DNA of 64,000 nt from NCBI RefSeq assembly GCF_014699035.1, contig NZ_JACXAA010000008.1, forward strand, positions 310,001 to 374,000, in the 5' to 3' direction. The notes beneath the pieces were generated by a model, which was not told the DNA's origin, made no database searches, and worked only from the letters and a program-made list of their open reading frames with translations. The position numbers were made by a program, and so were the translations under genes. The DNA is from Spirosoma validum. Its GTDB lineage: Bacteria; Bacteroidota; Bacteroidia; Cytophagales; Spirosomataceae. Positions 1 to 7,241 of this stretch are shown in pieces. Within the stretch, counting starts at the first letter, position 1, and every line of letters starts with the position of its first letter.

Positions 1-458
1 AAGATTTCGGAGCGGGTATCGGTTTCTCGACGCGGAAGTCGGCTGAAACACAGGATGAGTTAATGAAGAGCACGATTCAGAGTGCGCTTCGTAAAGCCTT
101 CTCGCCGGAATTCCTGAACCGTCTGGACGATGTGATTGTGTTTAACTCACTACAACGTGAAGACATTCACAAAATCATTGACCTGATGTTGGGTAAACTG
201 CTCGGTCGTGTTACGAACCTTGGTTATACGGTTGAGCTAACGGAGAAAGCAAAAGACTTCCTGTCTGAGAAAGGGTATGATCCGCAGTATGGCGCTCGTC
301 CGTTGAGTCGCGCCATCCAGCGTTACCTCGAAGATCCCGTTGCTGAAGAAATTCTGAAGGGAGAATTGAAAGAAGGTGATGTAATTCTGGCCGACTACAG
401 TGGCGAGGGTGAAACCCTGACTATAACTGTCAAAAAACAGGAAGAAGTAATCGAATAA
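1..458 (+). CDS. clpC: ATP-dependent Clp protease ATP-binding subunit ClpC (C-terminal part)
   Basis: Partial gene: the reading frame is open from the window edge (first full codon at 3) to a stop at 456-458. The visible 151 residues are the end of the second AAA+ module and its small C-terminal subdomain. The stretch around FGAGIGFSTRKSAETQDE is typical of the loop before the sensor region in ClpC. SPEFLNRLDDVIVF carries the sensor/arginine-finger region, and YDPQYGARPLSRAIQR is the sensor-2 motif conserved in Clp/Hsp100 unfoldases. ClpC unfolds substrates and feeds them to ClpP in the cytoplasm. The lack of a ClpB-like end and the short acidic tail favour ClpC. A strong terminator follows immediately. 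No unusual residues are seen in the visible part. Confidence 0.9.
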   Translation, partial: DFGAGIGFSTRKSAETQDELMKSTIQSALRKAFSPEFLNRLDDVIVFNSLQREDIHKIIDLMLGKLLGRVTNLGYTVELTEKAKDFLSEKGYDPQYGARPLSRAIQRYLEDPVAEEILKGELKEGDVILADYSGEGETLTITVKKQEEVIE

Positions 459-481
459 ATAATCATAATTTTCTTAGTAGA

Positions 482-516
482 AAGCCGCCTGACTTTAATG
501 TTGGGCGGCTTTTTTG
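482..516 (+). terminator. Rho-independent terminator of clpC
   Basis: An AGCCGCC / GGGCGGCT stem with a loop of about 13 nt is followed by a run of six T, 24 nt after the clpC stop codon. Confidence 0.85.
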
Positions 517-532
517 GTAGACAGGTTTGGAT

Positions 533-1450
533 TCACAAATGCCAGGTTCCTTCTGCGATCAGTTGAGTTCTGCCGCCGACATTTAGTACGTAATGATTAT
601 TCGTTAACTCACCATCCAGATAGATGTACGATTTTCTGTTTATCTGAAAACCCTGTTCAACTACAGCTTTAATTATCGGCTGATCGTAGTTTAGCAGATA
701 AGCTAACAAACAGCCATTAGCACTGCCTGTAGCGGCATCTTCCACTACTTTGTTGTTTTCGATCAAGATCATTCGGGCATTGTAATCATTCGCACGATCG
801 TACGTCTCTCTGGTAAAGAAAAAGAGCGACGTCGAATGACCGGTTGGGCTATTGGTGCGGTACTTATTCTTTGAAATCAGAAAGTTTTTGAAGGGTTGAT
901 ACGAAAGCTCAACCCTGTTAATAGCGTCTAAGCTATTGAGTGGAATGATTATATAGGGTAGCCCCGTGCTAATTTCCTGAATGGGTAACGTAGCGTCAAG
1001 ATCATCAGGATTAGTACCTAGTGATTCTGCTACTTCTTTTTTGTCGAACGTTTCGCGAATTTCTGGTTGTGTCTGCCGCATGTAGAACAGGCTTTCATCG
1101 ATGTTCTGGGGATCTAAAATCGAAATAGTTATGTCGCTATGGGTAAGTTCAAGTGTTAAGTTTTCTGGAGCCTGAGGCAGAAGGAATTTAGAGATTACGT
1201 AGCTCGTACCAAGTGAAGGATGACCCGCAAAAGGTACCTCATGTTCTGGGGTAAATATTTGAACCACAAATCGCTGGTTGTTTTTATTCGCTTTGATAAA
1301 GGTTGTTTCAGCAAAGTTTATTTCCCGGGCAATACGTTGCATTTTCTCGTCTGAAAGGCGATTGTCTAAATCCAGAAAAACAGCCAGTTGATTTCCTTCA
1401 TATTTCGCATTGGCAAAAACGTCTACGATGTAATAGTTGATGGTTTTCAT
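533..1450 (-). CDS. PhzF-family isomerase/epimerase
   Basis: A 305-residue protein of the PhzF/diaminopimelate-epimerase fold, the usual size for the family. The N-terminal half has the family signature INFAETTF, with the likely catalytic acid at Glu48. GHPSLGTSYV is the conserved substrate-binding loop, and EDAATGSANG in the C-terminal half is the second family signature. Family members isomerise small carboxylates; PhzF itself acts in phenazine synthesis. No other phenazine genes are present, so the substrate here is unknown and a phenazine role is unlikely. It probably acts alone in the cytoplasm. The gene is convergent with clpC and follows the terminator of the GMC gene, so it should have its own promoter in the 30-90 nt upstream. 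Confidence 0.85.
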   Translation of the reverse strand: MKTINYYIVDVFANAKYEGNQLAVFLDLDNRLSDEKMQRIAREINFAETTFIKANKNNQRFVVQIFTPEHEVPFAGHPSLGTSYVISKFLLPQAPENLTLELTHSDITISILDPQNIDESLFYMRQTQPEIRETFDKKEVAESLGTNPDDLDATLPIQEISTGLPYIIIPLNSLDAINRVELSYQPFKNFLISKNKYRTNSPTGHSTSLFFFTRETYDRANDYNARMILIENNKVVEDAATGSANGCLLAYLLNYDQPIIKAVVEQGFQINRKSYIYLDGELTNNHYVLNVGGRTQLIAEGTWHL

Positions 1451-1475
1451 GAACGGACTGGATAATGGGCAAAAT

Positions 1476-1515
1476 GAAAAGGTCGTAAAGGTAAGCTTAC
1501 CTTTACGACCTTTTC
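1476..1515 (-). terminator. Perfect 40-bp palindrome, terminator of the GMC gene
   Basis: Twenty-base arms with no unpaired centre, running from GAAAAGGTCG to CGACCTTTTC. It lies 28 bp after the stop of the minus-strand GMC gene and before the start of the PhzF gene. The TTTT tails make it work in either direction. Confidence 0.8.
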
Positions 1516-1543
1516 AACGAGTGATTCTAACTATAAAAACAGA

Positions 1544-3298
1544 TTAAATACTTTTCTGCTTCACCTGATCGATCAGGTATTCTGATGTTCGCATAGAAGC
1601 CGCCAGAATGGTCCAGGTAACGTTTTTATCACCCTGAGAGACGAACGGAGCTGCATCGACCACGAACAGGTTTTTTACATCATGGGCCTGCTGATATTTA
1701 TTTAGGGCCGACGTGCGTGGGTCATTTCCCATCCGAACGGTACCAACTTCATGAATAATTCGACCGGGGGCCGCTAAACCGTACCCATGAGCCGTGTCAG
1801 GACCAGGTTTAGAACCAAGCGGGATGCCACCCATGGCATGAATAATTTCTTCGAAGGTGTCCTGCATGTGCTTAGCCTGTTTCACCTCGTAGTCCGACCA
1901 TTTGTAATGGAAACGTAGCACCGGAATACCGTATTTATCTACCTTGTCCGGATCGATCTCGCAGTAATTGCTTTCGAGTGGCACCGGTTCGCCCCGACCA
2001 GACATACTGATGTAAGCCCCATAGAACCGTCGATAATCATCTTTCAGACTCGCACCGTAGCCGCCACCGGGTTTCTTCGTACCATCACGGCCCGGAATCG
2101 TACCGTTCAGTGCTTCAATGCCTCCGCCATAACCATAGCCGGGCATTCCCATTCCGCCACCGTATTCGATGTGGTAACCACGCGGGAAATCTAATTTTTT
2201 GTTATCCAGCCACCAGGGCGTGAAAACGTGCATCCCACCGACACCATCTTCATTGTACCGCTTACGATCCATTAACGCTGGAACGAATCCTGATCGGCTG
2301 GCTCCGGTTGAGTCGTTCAGGTATTTGCCGATAACCCCACTGGCATTGGCGAGTCCATTCGGAAAACGAGCTGATTTTGAGTTGAGCAGCAGACGGGCTG
2401 ATTCACACGTACTGGCTGCAACCATGACGGCCTTCGCACGAACTGTAATTTCCTGCAACGTACGGGTATCTACGTAGCTTACGCCCGTAGCCAAGCCTGT
2501 TTGCGGATCGGTCGTGACTTCGCGGGCCATCGCTCCGTTGATCAGCGTTACATTGCCTGTTTTAACGGCCGGAATACAGAGTACCGACGATGCTGAAAAG
2601 TCGGCATAAGCCTGACAACCCCGATTACACTGGTGACAATAAAAACAGGAGCCCCGTTCGTTATTGATCGGCTTCGTTAAAATACTTAGCCGGGATGGAA
2701 TAACGGGAATCCCGATGCTACGTGCCCCTTTCCGAATCATAAGTTCATGCAAACGAGGCTTCGGCGGAGGCAGAAAAATACCATCTGGTTCATTCGGGAA
2801 GTTCTCTACAGACCCAAAAACGCCGATGAGCCGATCTACACGGTCGTAGAAAGGTTTCATATCGTCATAAGTGATAGGCCAGTCGTCGCCAACACCGCTT
2901 AATGAACGGCGTCGGAAATCGTCAGGACCGAAACGCATGGAGATTCGTCCCCAGTGGTTGGTACGTCCGCCCAACATTCGTGATCGAAACCAATCAAATT
3001 CAGTACCGGGCTTAGACGAATACGGCTCCCCTTCGATATCCCAACCACCCCAGGCGGCATCGAAATCACCACCCGAACGTGCGGCCGTGCTGGCTCCGCG
3101 CCGGGGAGATTCCCAAGGCCATTTTAATTGGGTAATATACTTTGGATCAGCAGGGTCATAATACCCGCCGGCTTCGAGCAGAACGACTTTGGCGCCCGCT
3201 TTGGCTAACATATAAGCAGCCATCCCGCCCCCCGCGCCAGAACCAACAATGGCTACGTCATAGGTGATCGGCGCTTTTTTGATTTGTGGAATATCCAT
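1544..3298 (-). CDS. GMC-family FAD oxidoreductase
   Basis: A 584-residue glucose-methanol-choline type flavoenzyme, full length for the family. The Rossmann FAD site GSGAGGGMAAYML is at about residues 19-31, ending in VVLLEAGG. The second family signature surrounds LGGRTNHWGR at about 109-118. The C-terminal catalytic region contains HEVGTVRMGNDP and VDAAPFVSQGDKNVTW. Four cysteines at 218, 221, 224 and 228 (C-x2-C-x2-C-x3-C) resemble the iron-sulfur site of membrane-linked FAD sugar dehydrogenases and glucoside 3-dehydrogenases. No signal peptide or Tat motif is visible, and no small partner subunit is encoded nearby. The likely substrate is a sugar or polyol, which is an inference. It is followed by two secreted proteins on the same strand, with gaps over 130 nt. 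Confidence 0.88.
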   Translation of the reverse strand: MDIPQIKKAPITYDVAIVGSGAGGGMAAYMLAKAGAKVVLLEAGGYYDPADPKYITQLKWPWESPRRGASTAARSGGDFDAAWGGWDIEGEPYSSKPGTEFDWFRSRMLGGRTNHWGRISMRFGPDDFRRRSLSGVGDDWPITYDDMKPFYDRVDRLIGVFGSVENFPNEPDGIFLPPPKPRLHELMIRKGARSIGIPVIPSRLSILTKPINNERGSCFYCHQCNRGCQAYADFSASSVLCIPAVKTGNVTLINGAMAREVTTDPQTGLATGVSYVDTRTLQEITVRAKAVMVAASTCESARLLLNSKSARFPNGLANASGVIGKYLNDSTGASRSGFVPALMDRKRYNEDGVGGMHVFTPWWLDNKKLDFPRGYHIEYGGGMGMPGYGYGGGIEALNGTIPGRDGTKKPGGGYGASLKDDYRRFYGAYISMSGRGEPVPLESNYCEIDPDKVDKYGIPVLRFHYKWSDYEVKQAKHMQDTFEEIIHAMGGIPLGSKPGPDTAHGYGLAAPGRIIHEVGTVRMGNDPRTSALNKYQQAHDVKNLFVVDAAPFVSQGDKNVTWTILAASMRTSEYLIDQVKQKSI

Positions 3299-3429
3299 CT
3301 TATACGCAAAGAATTAGGTTAGTCAATGAATACGGAAATGATGTCGATACGTTGCCAAGAATGATACGTAATGGCTGACTTTTTTATAAGCCCGACACTA
3401 GCTGGGTTTACTGCCTGATAAACAAAGAA

Positions 3430-5136
3430 TCACAAGGTCAGTCGCTGTTTATCGGCCAGTAGCACTGTGCTCAATTTTTGGTAAGGCAGCCGTTGGGGTG
3501 AAACCTTGTTGTCAATCGACAGAACGGCGGCTGTTGCGGCCGATTGCCCTAGGATCATAAAGACGGGTTCCATGCGGATTGAGCCATAGGCGATGTGTGA
3601 ACTCGATAAGCAGACGGGCACCAGCAAGTTATTACACTCATTTTCTTTGGGCAGAATTGATCCGTATGCAATCGAGTAGGGTTTGTCGGGATGGACACCA
3701 ATGTCGCCTTCGTTCTGTACAAATCCATCCGCTTTCACGTACCGTTGCGCGTTATGCGCGTCCAGCGCATACGAACCCATGCCAATGGGCTGCGGAACAG
3801 TCGTTTTGCCGAGGGCATCCGCTTCTTTCATAACGAACATACCCAGCATGCGCCGGGCCTCACGGATGTAAAGCTGGTGTGGCCAGTGCCCATTGTCAGT
3901 GAACTCATCTTTGGCCAGCCCCCATTGCTGCATTTGCTCGTGAACGTCCGCCGGAACGCGTGAATCGTTCGCCAGGAAATACATCAGACCTTTCTGATAT
4001 AACTCGTGCTCTTTAATGATCTGCTTGCGCCGTTGGTACGTAGCGTCGGGGTAATCGTAGTTTTTACCAAGATAATCGGTGCTGAAAGGGCCGTGATTAT
4101 TCGTGTCGGTTTTCCGGTTCGGAATTGCGTCGTATTTATCAAATGTTTCGCGCCAACCGCTCGCAAAGACTCGTGCCAGAAGTTCGTAACGGGCCGGGTC
4201 ATAACCGTCAGGTTTAGGGAATGCAACACGGTTATCGGGGTGATTGCTCAGGCACATACGGAAGCAATACGCCTGTATTTTATTATCACCCGTCCCATTT
4301 TCCCCGAGCTTAGTGGTTGATACCTCAGGCAACAAACCGCTTTTAGGATCACCTGGAGTTTTGTAAGGACTAATGTTCGTTTTGAAATAATGCCCGTGCT
4401 GGAAAACGCCCGCCTGTACGCCGTTCCATTTTTCGTTATACACACTGTTGGCTTCGCGTCCGACATGATACTTAACACCCGCGGCTGCCATCAGATCACC
4501 TTCATACGTAGCGTCTATGAACATTTTGCCCTCGTATACCTGACCGCTCAGCGTACGAAACGAACGGATACTTCCCGACTGTTTCTGAATACCTTTCGCC
4601 GATCGGTCGAGCCATTCATTTCGGTAAATTGTCAATTTATAATCACCGACGAAATCTTCGAAAACCTGCTCAGCGGCATGCGGTTCAAAAATCCACATCG
4701 TTCGGTTCGTGCCGTCGATAGCTGGAGTGCCTTGCCCTTTGTTACCATACTCTTCCTGCTTTTGCCATTTCCAGGCCTCTTTTGTCTGGTAATGCCGATA
4801 CAGTCGCTGGTAGAACTCGCGCGAAAGCCCACCGATCACTTCTTTATTACCTGTATCGGTAAAGCCCAATCCGCCTGCTGATAAGCCACCCAAATGCGTA
4901 TCGGGCGAAACGATGATAACGGATTTCCCCATCTTTTTCACCTGAACGGCCGCAATTACCGCTGACGAGTTACCACCGTAAACAATAACGTCAGCCCGGC
5001 GAGTTGAGGATTGTTGGGCTACAGTTACCGGAGCGAATACCAGCAAAAAAAACAGAGCGGATACACCAGAAAAGAATGATACTTTAGAAAAAGTTAAGTG
5101 TTTGTTTGGGCAAATGAAGAGAGAGACTGTTTTCAT
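3430..5136 (-). CDS. Secreted FAD-dependent oxidoreductase (FAD_oxidored family)
   Basis: 568 residues. A hydrophobic segment at about 18-41 ending in VTVAQQ is a probable signal peptide after a longer than usual N-terminal part. The mature protein opens with a dinucleotide fold, ADVIVYGGNSSAVIAAVQ, then HLGGLSAGGLGFTD, both typical of the FAD-dependent family that includes the annotated xanthan lyases. A second FAD contact, GQVYEGKMFIDATYEGD, lies near 200, and RIREARRMLGMF-type sequence (seen as IREARRMLGMFV) near 430. The family is common in Bacteroidetes and is probably periplasmic; its reaction is generally unknown. It sits between the GMC oxidoreductase and a phosphodiesterase-like gene on the same strand. 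The annotation as xanthan lyase should not be trusted. Confidence 0.82.
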   Translation of the reverse strand: MKTVSLFICPNKHLTFSKVSFFSGVSALFFLLVFAPVTVAQQSSTRRADVIVYGGNSSAVIAAVQVKKMGKSVIIVSPDTHLGGLSAGGLGFTDTGNKEVIGGLSREFYQRLYRHYQTKEAWKWQKQEEYGNKGQGTPAIDGTNRTMWIFEPHAAEQVFEDFVGDYKLTIYRNEWLDRSAKGIQKQSGSIRSFRTLSGQVYEGKMFIDATYEGDLMAAAGVKYHVGREANSVYNEKWNGVQAGVFQHGHYFKTNISPYKTPGDPKSGLLPEVSTTKLGENGTGDNKIQAYCFRMCLSNHPDNRVAFPKPDGYDPARYELLARVFASGWRETFDKYDAIPNRKTDTNNHGPFSTDYLGKNYDYPDATYQRRKQIIKEHELYQKGLMYFLANDSRVPADVHEQMQQWGLAKDEFTDNGHWPHQLYIREARRMLGMFVMKEADALGKTTVPQPIGMGSYALDAHNAQRYVKADGFVQNEGDIGVHPDKPYSIAYGSILPKENECNNLLVPVCLSSSHIAYGSIRMEPVFMILGQSAATAAVLSIDNKVSPQRLPYQKLSTVLLADKQRLTL

Positions 5137-5225
5137 AGAGTTCCGGTTCGAATCGCGGGATTGAGACTAAGGTATGCAATTCTGTAAAGAACCGATCGTA
5201 TGCCAGTTACTTAAATTTGCTGGAA

Positions 5226-5252
5226 AAAAGCCCTGAATTCACTAGTTTGGGC
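5226..5252 (-). terminator. Terminator of the phosphodiesterase-like gene
   Basis: On the minus strand a 5-bp AGCCC / GGGCT stem is followed by TTTTTT, 21 nt beyond the stop at 5274. The stem is short, so this is moderately supported. Confidence 0.55.
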
Positions 5253-5273
5253 TGTTCGTGACCGTTTAAAGGC

Positions 5274-6032
5274 TTATCGCATTGCCTGAACGCACTCCGC
5301 TACTTTGTCGGTATTGATTACATCGATTCCCAACTTTTTGAGCTGTTTCCAGCCCGTTGGATTATCAGGAATAGCCCAGAAACGGATGGGTTTGCTGTCG
5401 CTGTGAGCACGTTTGATAACGCGTTTCAGCTTATCGCGGTCCAAATCCGATAGCTCGCTTGTGCCATCCCATTGCGAATACGAACGAAAATTGTCGCTGA
5501 TAAGCGCTACGCGCTGAAGTGTTTCCTGATCATATACTTCGCTGGGACGCCCATCGAATTGAAGCAGCGGATAATCGAGGAACGTATCAACTTTAGGCCG
5601 GTTACCGCTGATAATGACCTGCACGGCTTTTGTATTGGCAGCTCGGTTGAAATAAGGCAGGTTTTCCTGTAGCAATGTCAGCAATTTCGGCAGTACGTCC
5701 GCTGGGCTATCTTTTACATCAATCACCAAACCGAAGGTATAGTCCCGATCAGAACTTGGCTTGTCTTTATATTGCTGGAATAATTTAACGATGGGCTTTA
5801 GATACAATGAATCAAGCGTGGGGGCGTTAGCCTTTGGTTTCTCATGTGACACAACCAGTTTACCGTCCTGCAGCCAAACATCGGCCTCAATGAAGTCAGC
5901 ACGTTGTTCATACGCATCCGCGAAAGGACGAGGTTTCTCGTAATCGTTATGCGCGTGGATCTTTTGAGCAAAGCTGGCTGATGTAGACAAAGTCAATATC
6001 ACCAGGAGTATAGAAAGCAGGATACGTAGCAT
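5274..6032 (-). CDS. Secreted glycerophosphodiester phosphodiesterase / PI-PLC-like protein
   Basis: 252 residues with a clear signal peptide (MLRILLSILLVILTLSTSASFAQ). The mature protein starts with IHAHNDYEKPRPF and then EADVWLQDGKLVVSHE. These match the N-terminal HxHND and E-x-D pattern of a Bacteroidetes group within the GDPD/phosphatidylinositol-specific phospholipase C TIM-barrel superfamily. The C-terminal IRFWAIPDNPTGWKQLKKLGIDVINTD is also typical of the last strands of the barrel. The substrate is probably a glycerophosphodiester or related phosphodiester in the periplasm, as an inference. The size is usual. No promoter of the -7 TAnnTTTG type was found directly upstream. Confidence 0.8.
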   Translation of the reverse strand: MLRILLSILLVILTLSTSASFAQKIHAHNDYEKPRPFADAYEQRADFIEADVWLQDGKLVVSHEKPKANAPTLDSLYLKPIVKLFQQYKDKPSSDRDYTFGLVIDVKDSPADVLPKLLTLLQENLPYFNRAANTKAVQVIISGNRPKVDTFLDYPLLQFDGRPSEVYDQETLQRVALISDNFRSYSQWDGTSELSDLDRDKLKRVIKRAHSDSKPIRFWAIPDNPTGWKQLKKLGIDVINTDKVAECVQAMR

Positions 6033-6289
6033 GATGGGGTCAGGTCAGTCGTGTCGAAGGATAGCATTCGTGGGCATTACGTTGCTAGTCGTTCGGCAAA
6101 CTGAGATTAAGGGTGATAGGACAATTTTACGACAAATAAACAGGGCTCTACTGGCAATAGCAAACAAACTCTACGACCGGGGCCTTGTCCGAATTTAAAC
6201 GCCATTGAGCAAACGGAAATACGTTCGTCTCTATCCGTCTGACCGAAAACATTACCGGTTGCTGCGTTCTTCATCTATAAGGAATTTTC
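6033..6289. other. Divergent intergenic region
   Basis: The region separates the minus-strand phosphodiesterase gene from fabG (gap 6033-6411). No credible reading frame or RNA gene was seen. The fabG promoter begins at 6290. Confidence 0.6.
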
Positions 6290-6319
6290 TTGCCATTTGC
6301 CCCTAAAATGCTATTTTTG
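6290..6319 (+). promoter_or_regulatory. Bacteroidetes-type promoter of fabG
   Basis: TTG at 6290-6292, exactly 19 nt, then TATTTTTG at 6312-6319, matching the -33/-7 pattern of the Bacteroidetes housekeeping sigma factor. It predicts a leader of roughly 85 nt before the start at 6412. Confidence 0.75.
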
Positions 6320-6411
6320 ACAACATTTAATGTACAGTGAATTCGGTACAATGAGTAATTATGCTTCATTACGTTCATTATACATTAGTCGTTTTACATT
6401 ATCCATTAAAA

Positions 6412-7158
6412 ATGAGTTTACTGACAGGAAAAGTTGCTTTGATTACAGGCGCATCGCGCGGAATAGGGCGAGCCATGGCCCAGAAGTTTGCCCAGGAAGG
6501 GGCCGCCGTTGCCTTTACGTATTTATCAAGTGTCGAAAAAGGACAGGCTTTGGAGGAAGAACTTCGGGCATTCGGTGGGCAGGTAAAAGGCTATCGCTCC
6601 GATGCTTCTAATCACCAGGCTGCCGACGAATTGGTTACGCAGGTACTGGCCGACTTTGGCAAACTTGATATTCTCATCAATAATGCAGGAATTACCAAAG
6701 ATGGTTTGTTAATGCGCATGTCGGAAGAACAATGGGATACCGTTATAAACGTTAATTTAAAGTCGGTGTTCAATCTCACGAAAGCGGCCATCAAACCAAT
6801 GATGAAAGCCAAAGCGGGGTCGATCATTAACCTGACGTCGGTTGTCGGAATTCGGGGTAACGCAGGTCAGGCCAACTATGCAGCCTCAAAGGCTGGTATC
6901 ATTGGTTTTACCAAGTCGGTTGCATTGGAAGTAGGGTCACGAAGTATCCGGTCCAACGCCATTGCACCGGGCTTTATTGAAACTGAAATGACCGGCGAAA
7001 TAAATGAAAAGGCACTTGATGAGTGGAAGCAACAGATTCCGATGAAGCGCGGAGGGCAACCTGATGAGGTTGCTGATTGCGCGGTTTTCTTAGCTTCCGA
7101 CCTCTCCCGTTACATCACTGGCCAAGTGTTACAAGTAGATGGGGGAATGTTAACTTAA
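6412..7158 (+). CDS. fabG: 3-oxoacyl-[acyl-carrier-protein] reductase
   Basis: 248 residues from the ATG at 6412; an upstream in-frame ATG at 6361 would add 17 residues without family support. NADPH-binding GASRGIGRAMA is near the N-terminus, with NNAGITKDGLLMRM following. The catalytic Ser is in NLTSVVGIRGNAGQ and the Tyr-Lys pair in NYAASKAGIIGFTKS. The C-terminal ITGQVLQVDGGM is the classical FabG ending. The enzyme reduces 3-oxoacyl-ACP in fatty-acid elongation in the cytoplasm. Length and motif order are exactly those of FabG rather than of other short-chain dehydrogenases. It is transcribed from the promoter at 6290-6319 and may run on into the VWA gene, which starts 83 nt downstream past a hairpin. 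Confidence 0.92.
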   Translation: MSLLTGKVALITGASRGIGRAMAQKFAQEGAAVAFTYLSSVEKGQALEEELRAFGGQVKGYRSDASNHQAADELVTQVLADFGKLDILINNAGITKDGLLMRMSEEQWDTVINVNLKSVFNLTKAAIKPMMKAKAGSIINLTSVVGIRGNAGQANYAASKAGIIGFTKSVALEVGSRSIRSNAIAPGFIETEMTGEINEKALDEWKQQIPMKRGGQPDEVADCAVFLASDLSRYITGQVLQVDGGMLT

Positions 7159-7163
7159 TTATA

Positions 7164-7236
7164 AATGATGAATGATGAGTTGTGAATGGAAAATAGCTGC
7201 ATCAACGGATCATTCATCACTCATCATTCATCATTG
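7164..7236. repeat. Imperfect inverted repeat between fabG and the VWA gene
   Basis: A left arm of about 25 nt (from AATGATGAATGATGAGT) pairs almost fully with a right arm ending TCATCATTCATCATT. The arms are built from the simple unit ATGA/TCAT. The loop of about 20 nt contains the only mixed sequence. There is no T tract, so it looks like a repeat element or mRNA processing hairpin rather than a terminator. Confidence 0.7.
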
Positions 7237-7241
7237 ACAAC

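Noticed and set aside
533..1450. Phenazine biosynthesis cluster
   Set aside because: Only a PhzF-like gene is present; such isomerases are common in non-producers.
4390..4881. 163-codon open frame antisense to the FAD oxidoreductase gene
   Set aside because: The opposite strand carries a full conserved protein; this frame has no motif.
3430..5136. Xanthan lyase
   Set aside because: The name is carried over in databases; the sequence is an FAD oxidoreductase without a lyase domain.
5145..5154. GGTTCGAATC, like a tRNA T-loop
   Set aside because: No T-stem, acceptor stem or anticodon arm can be formed around it.
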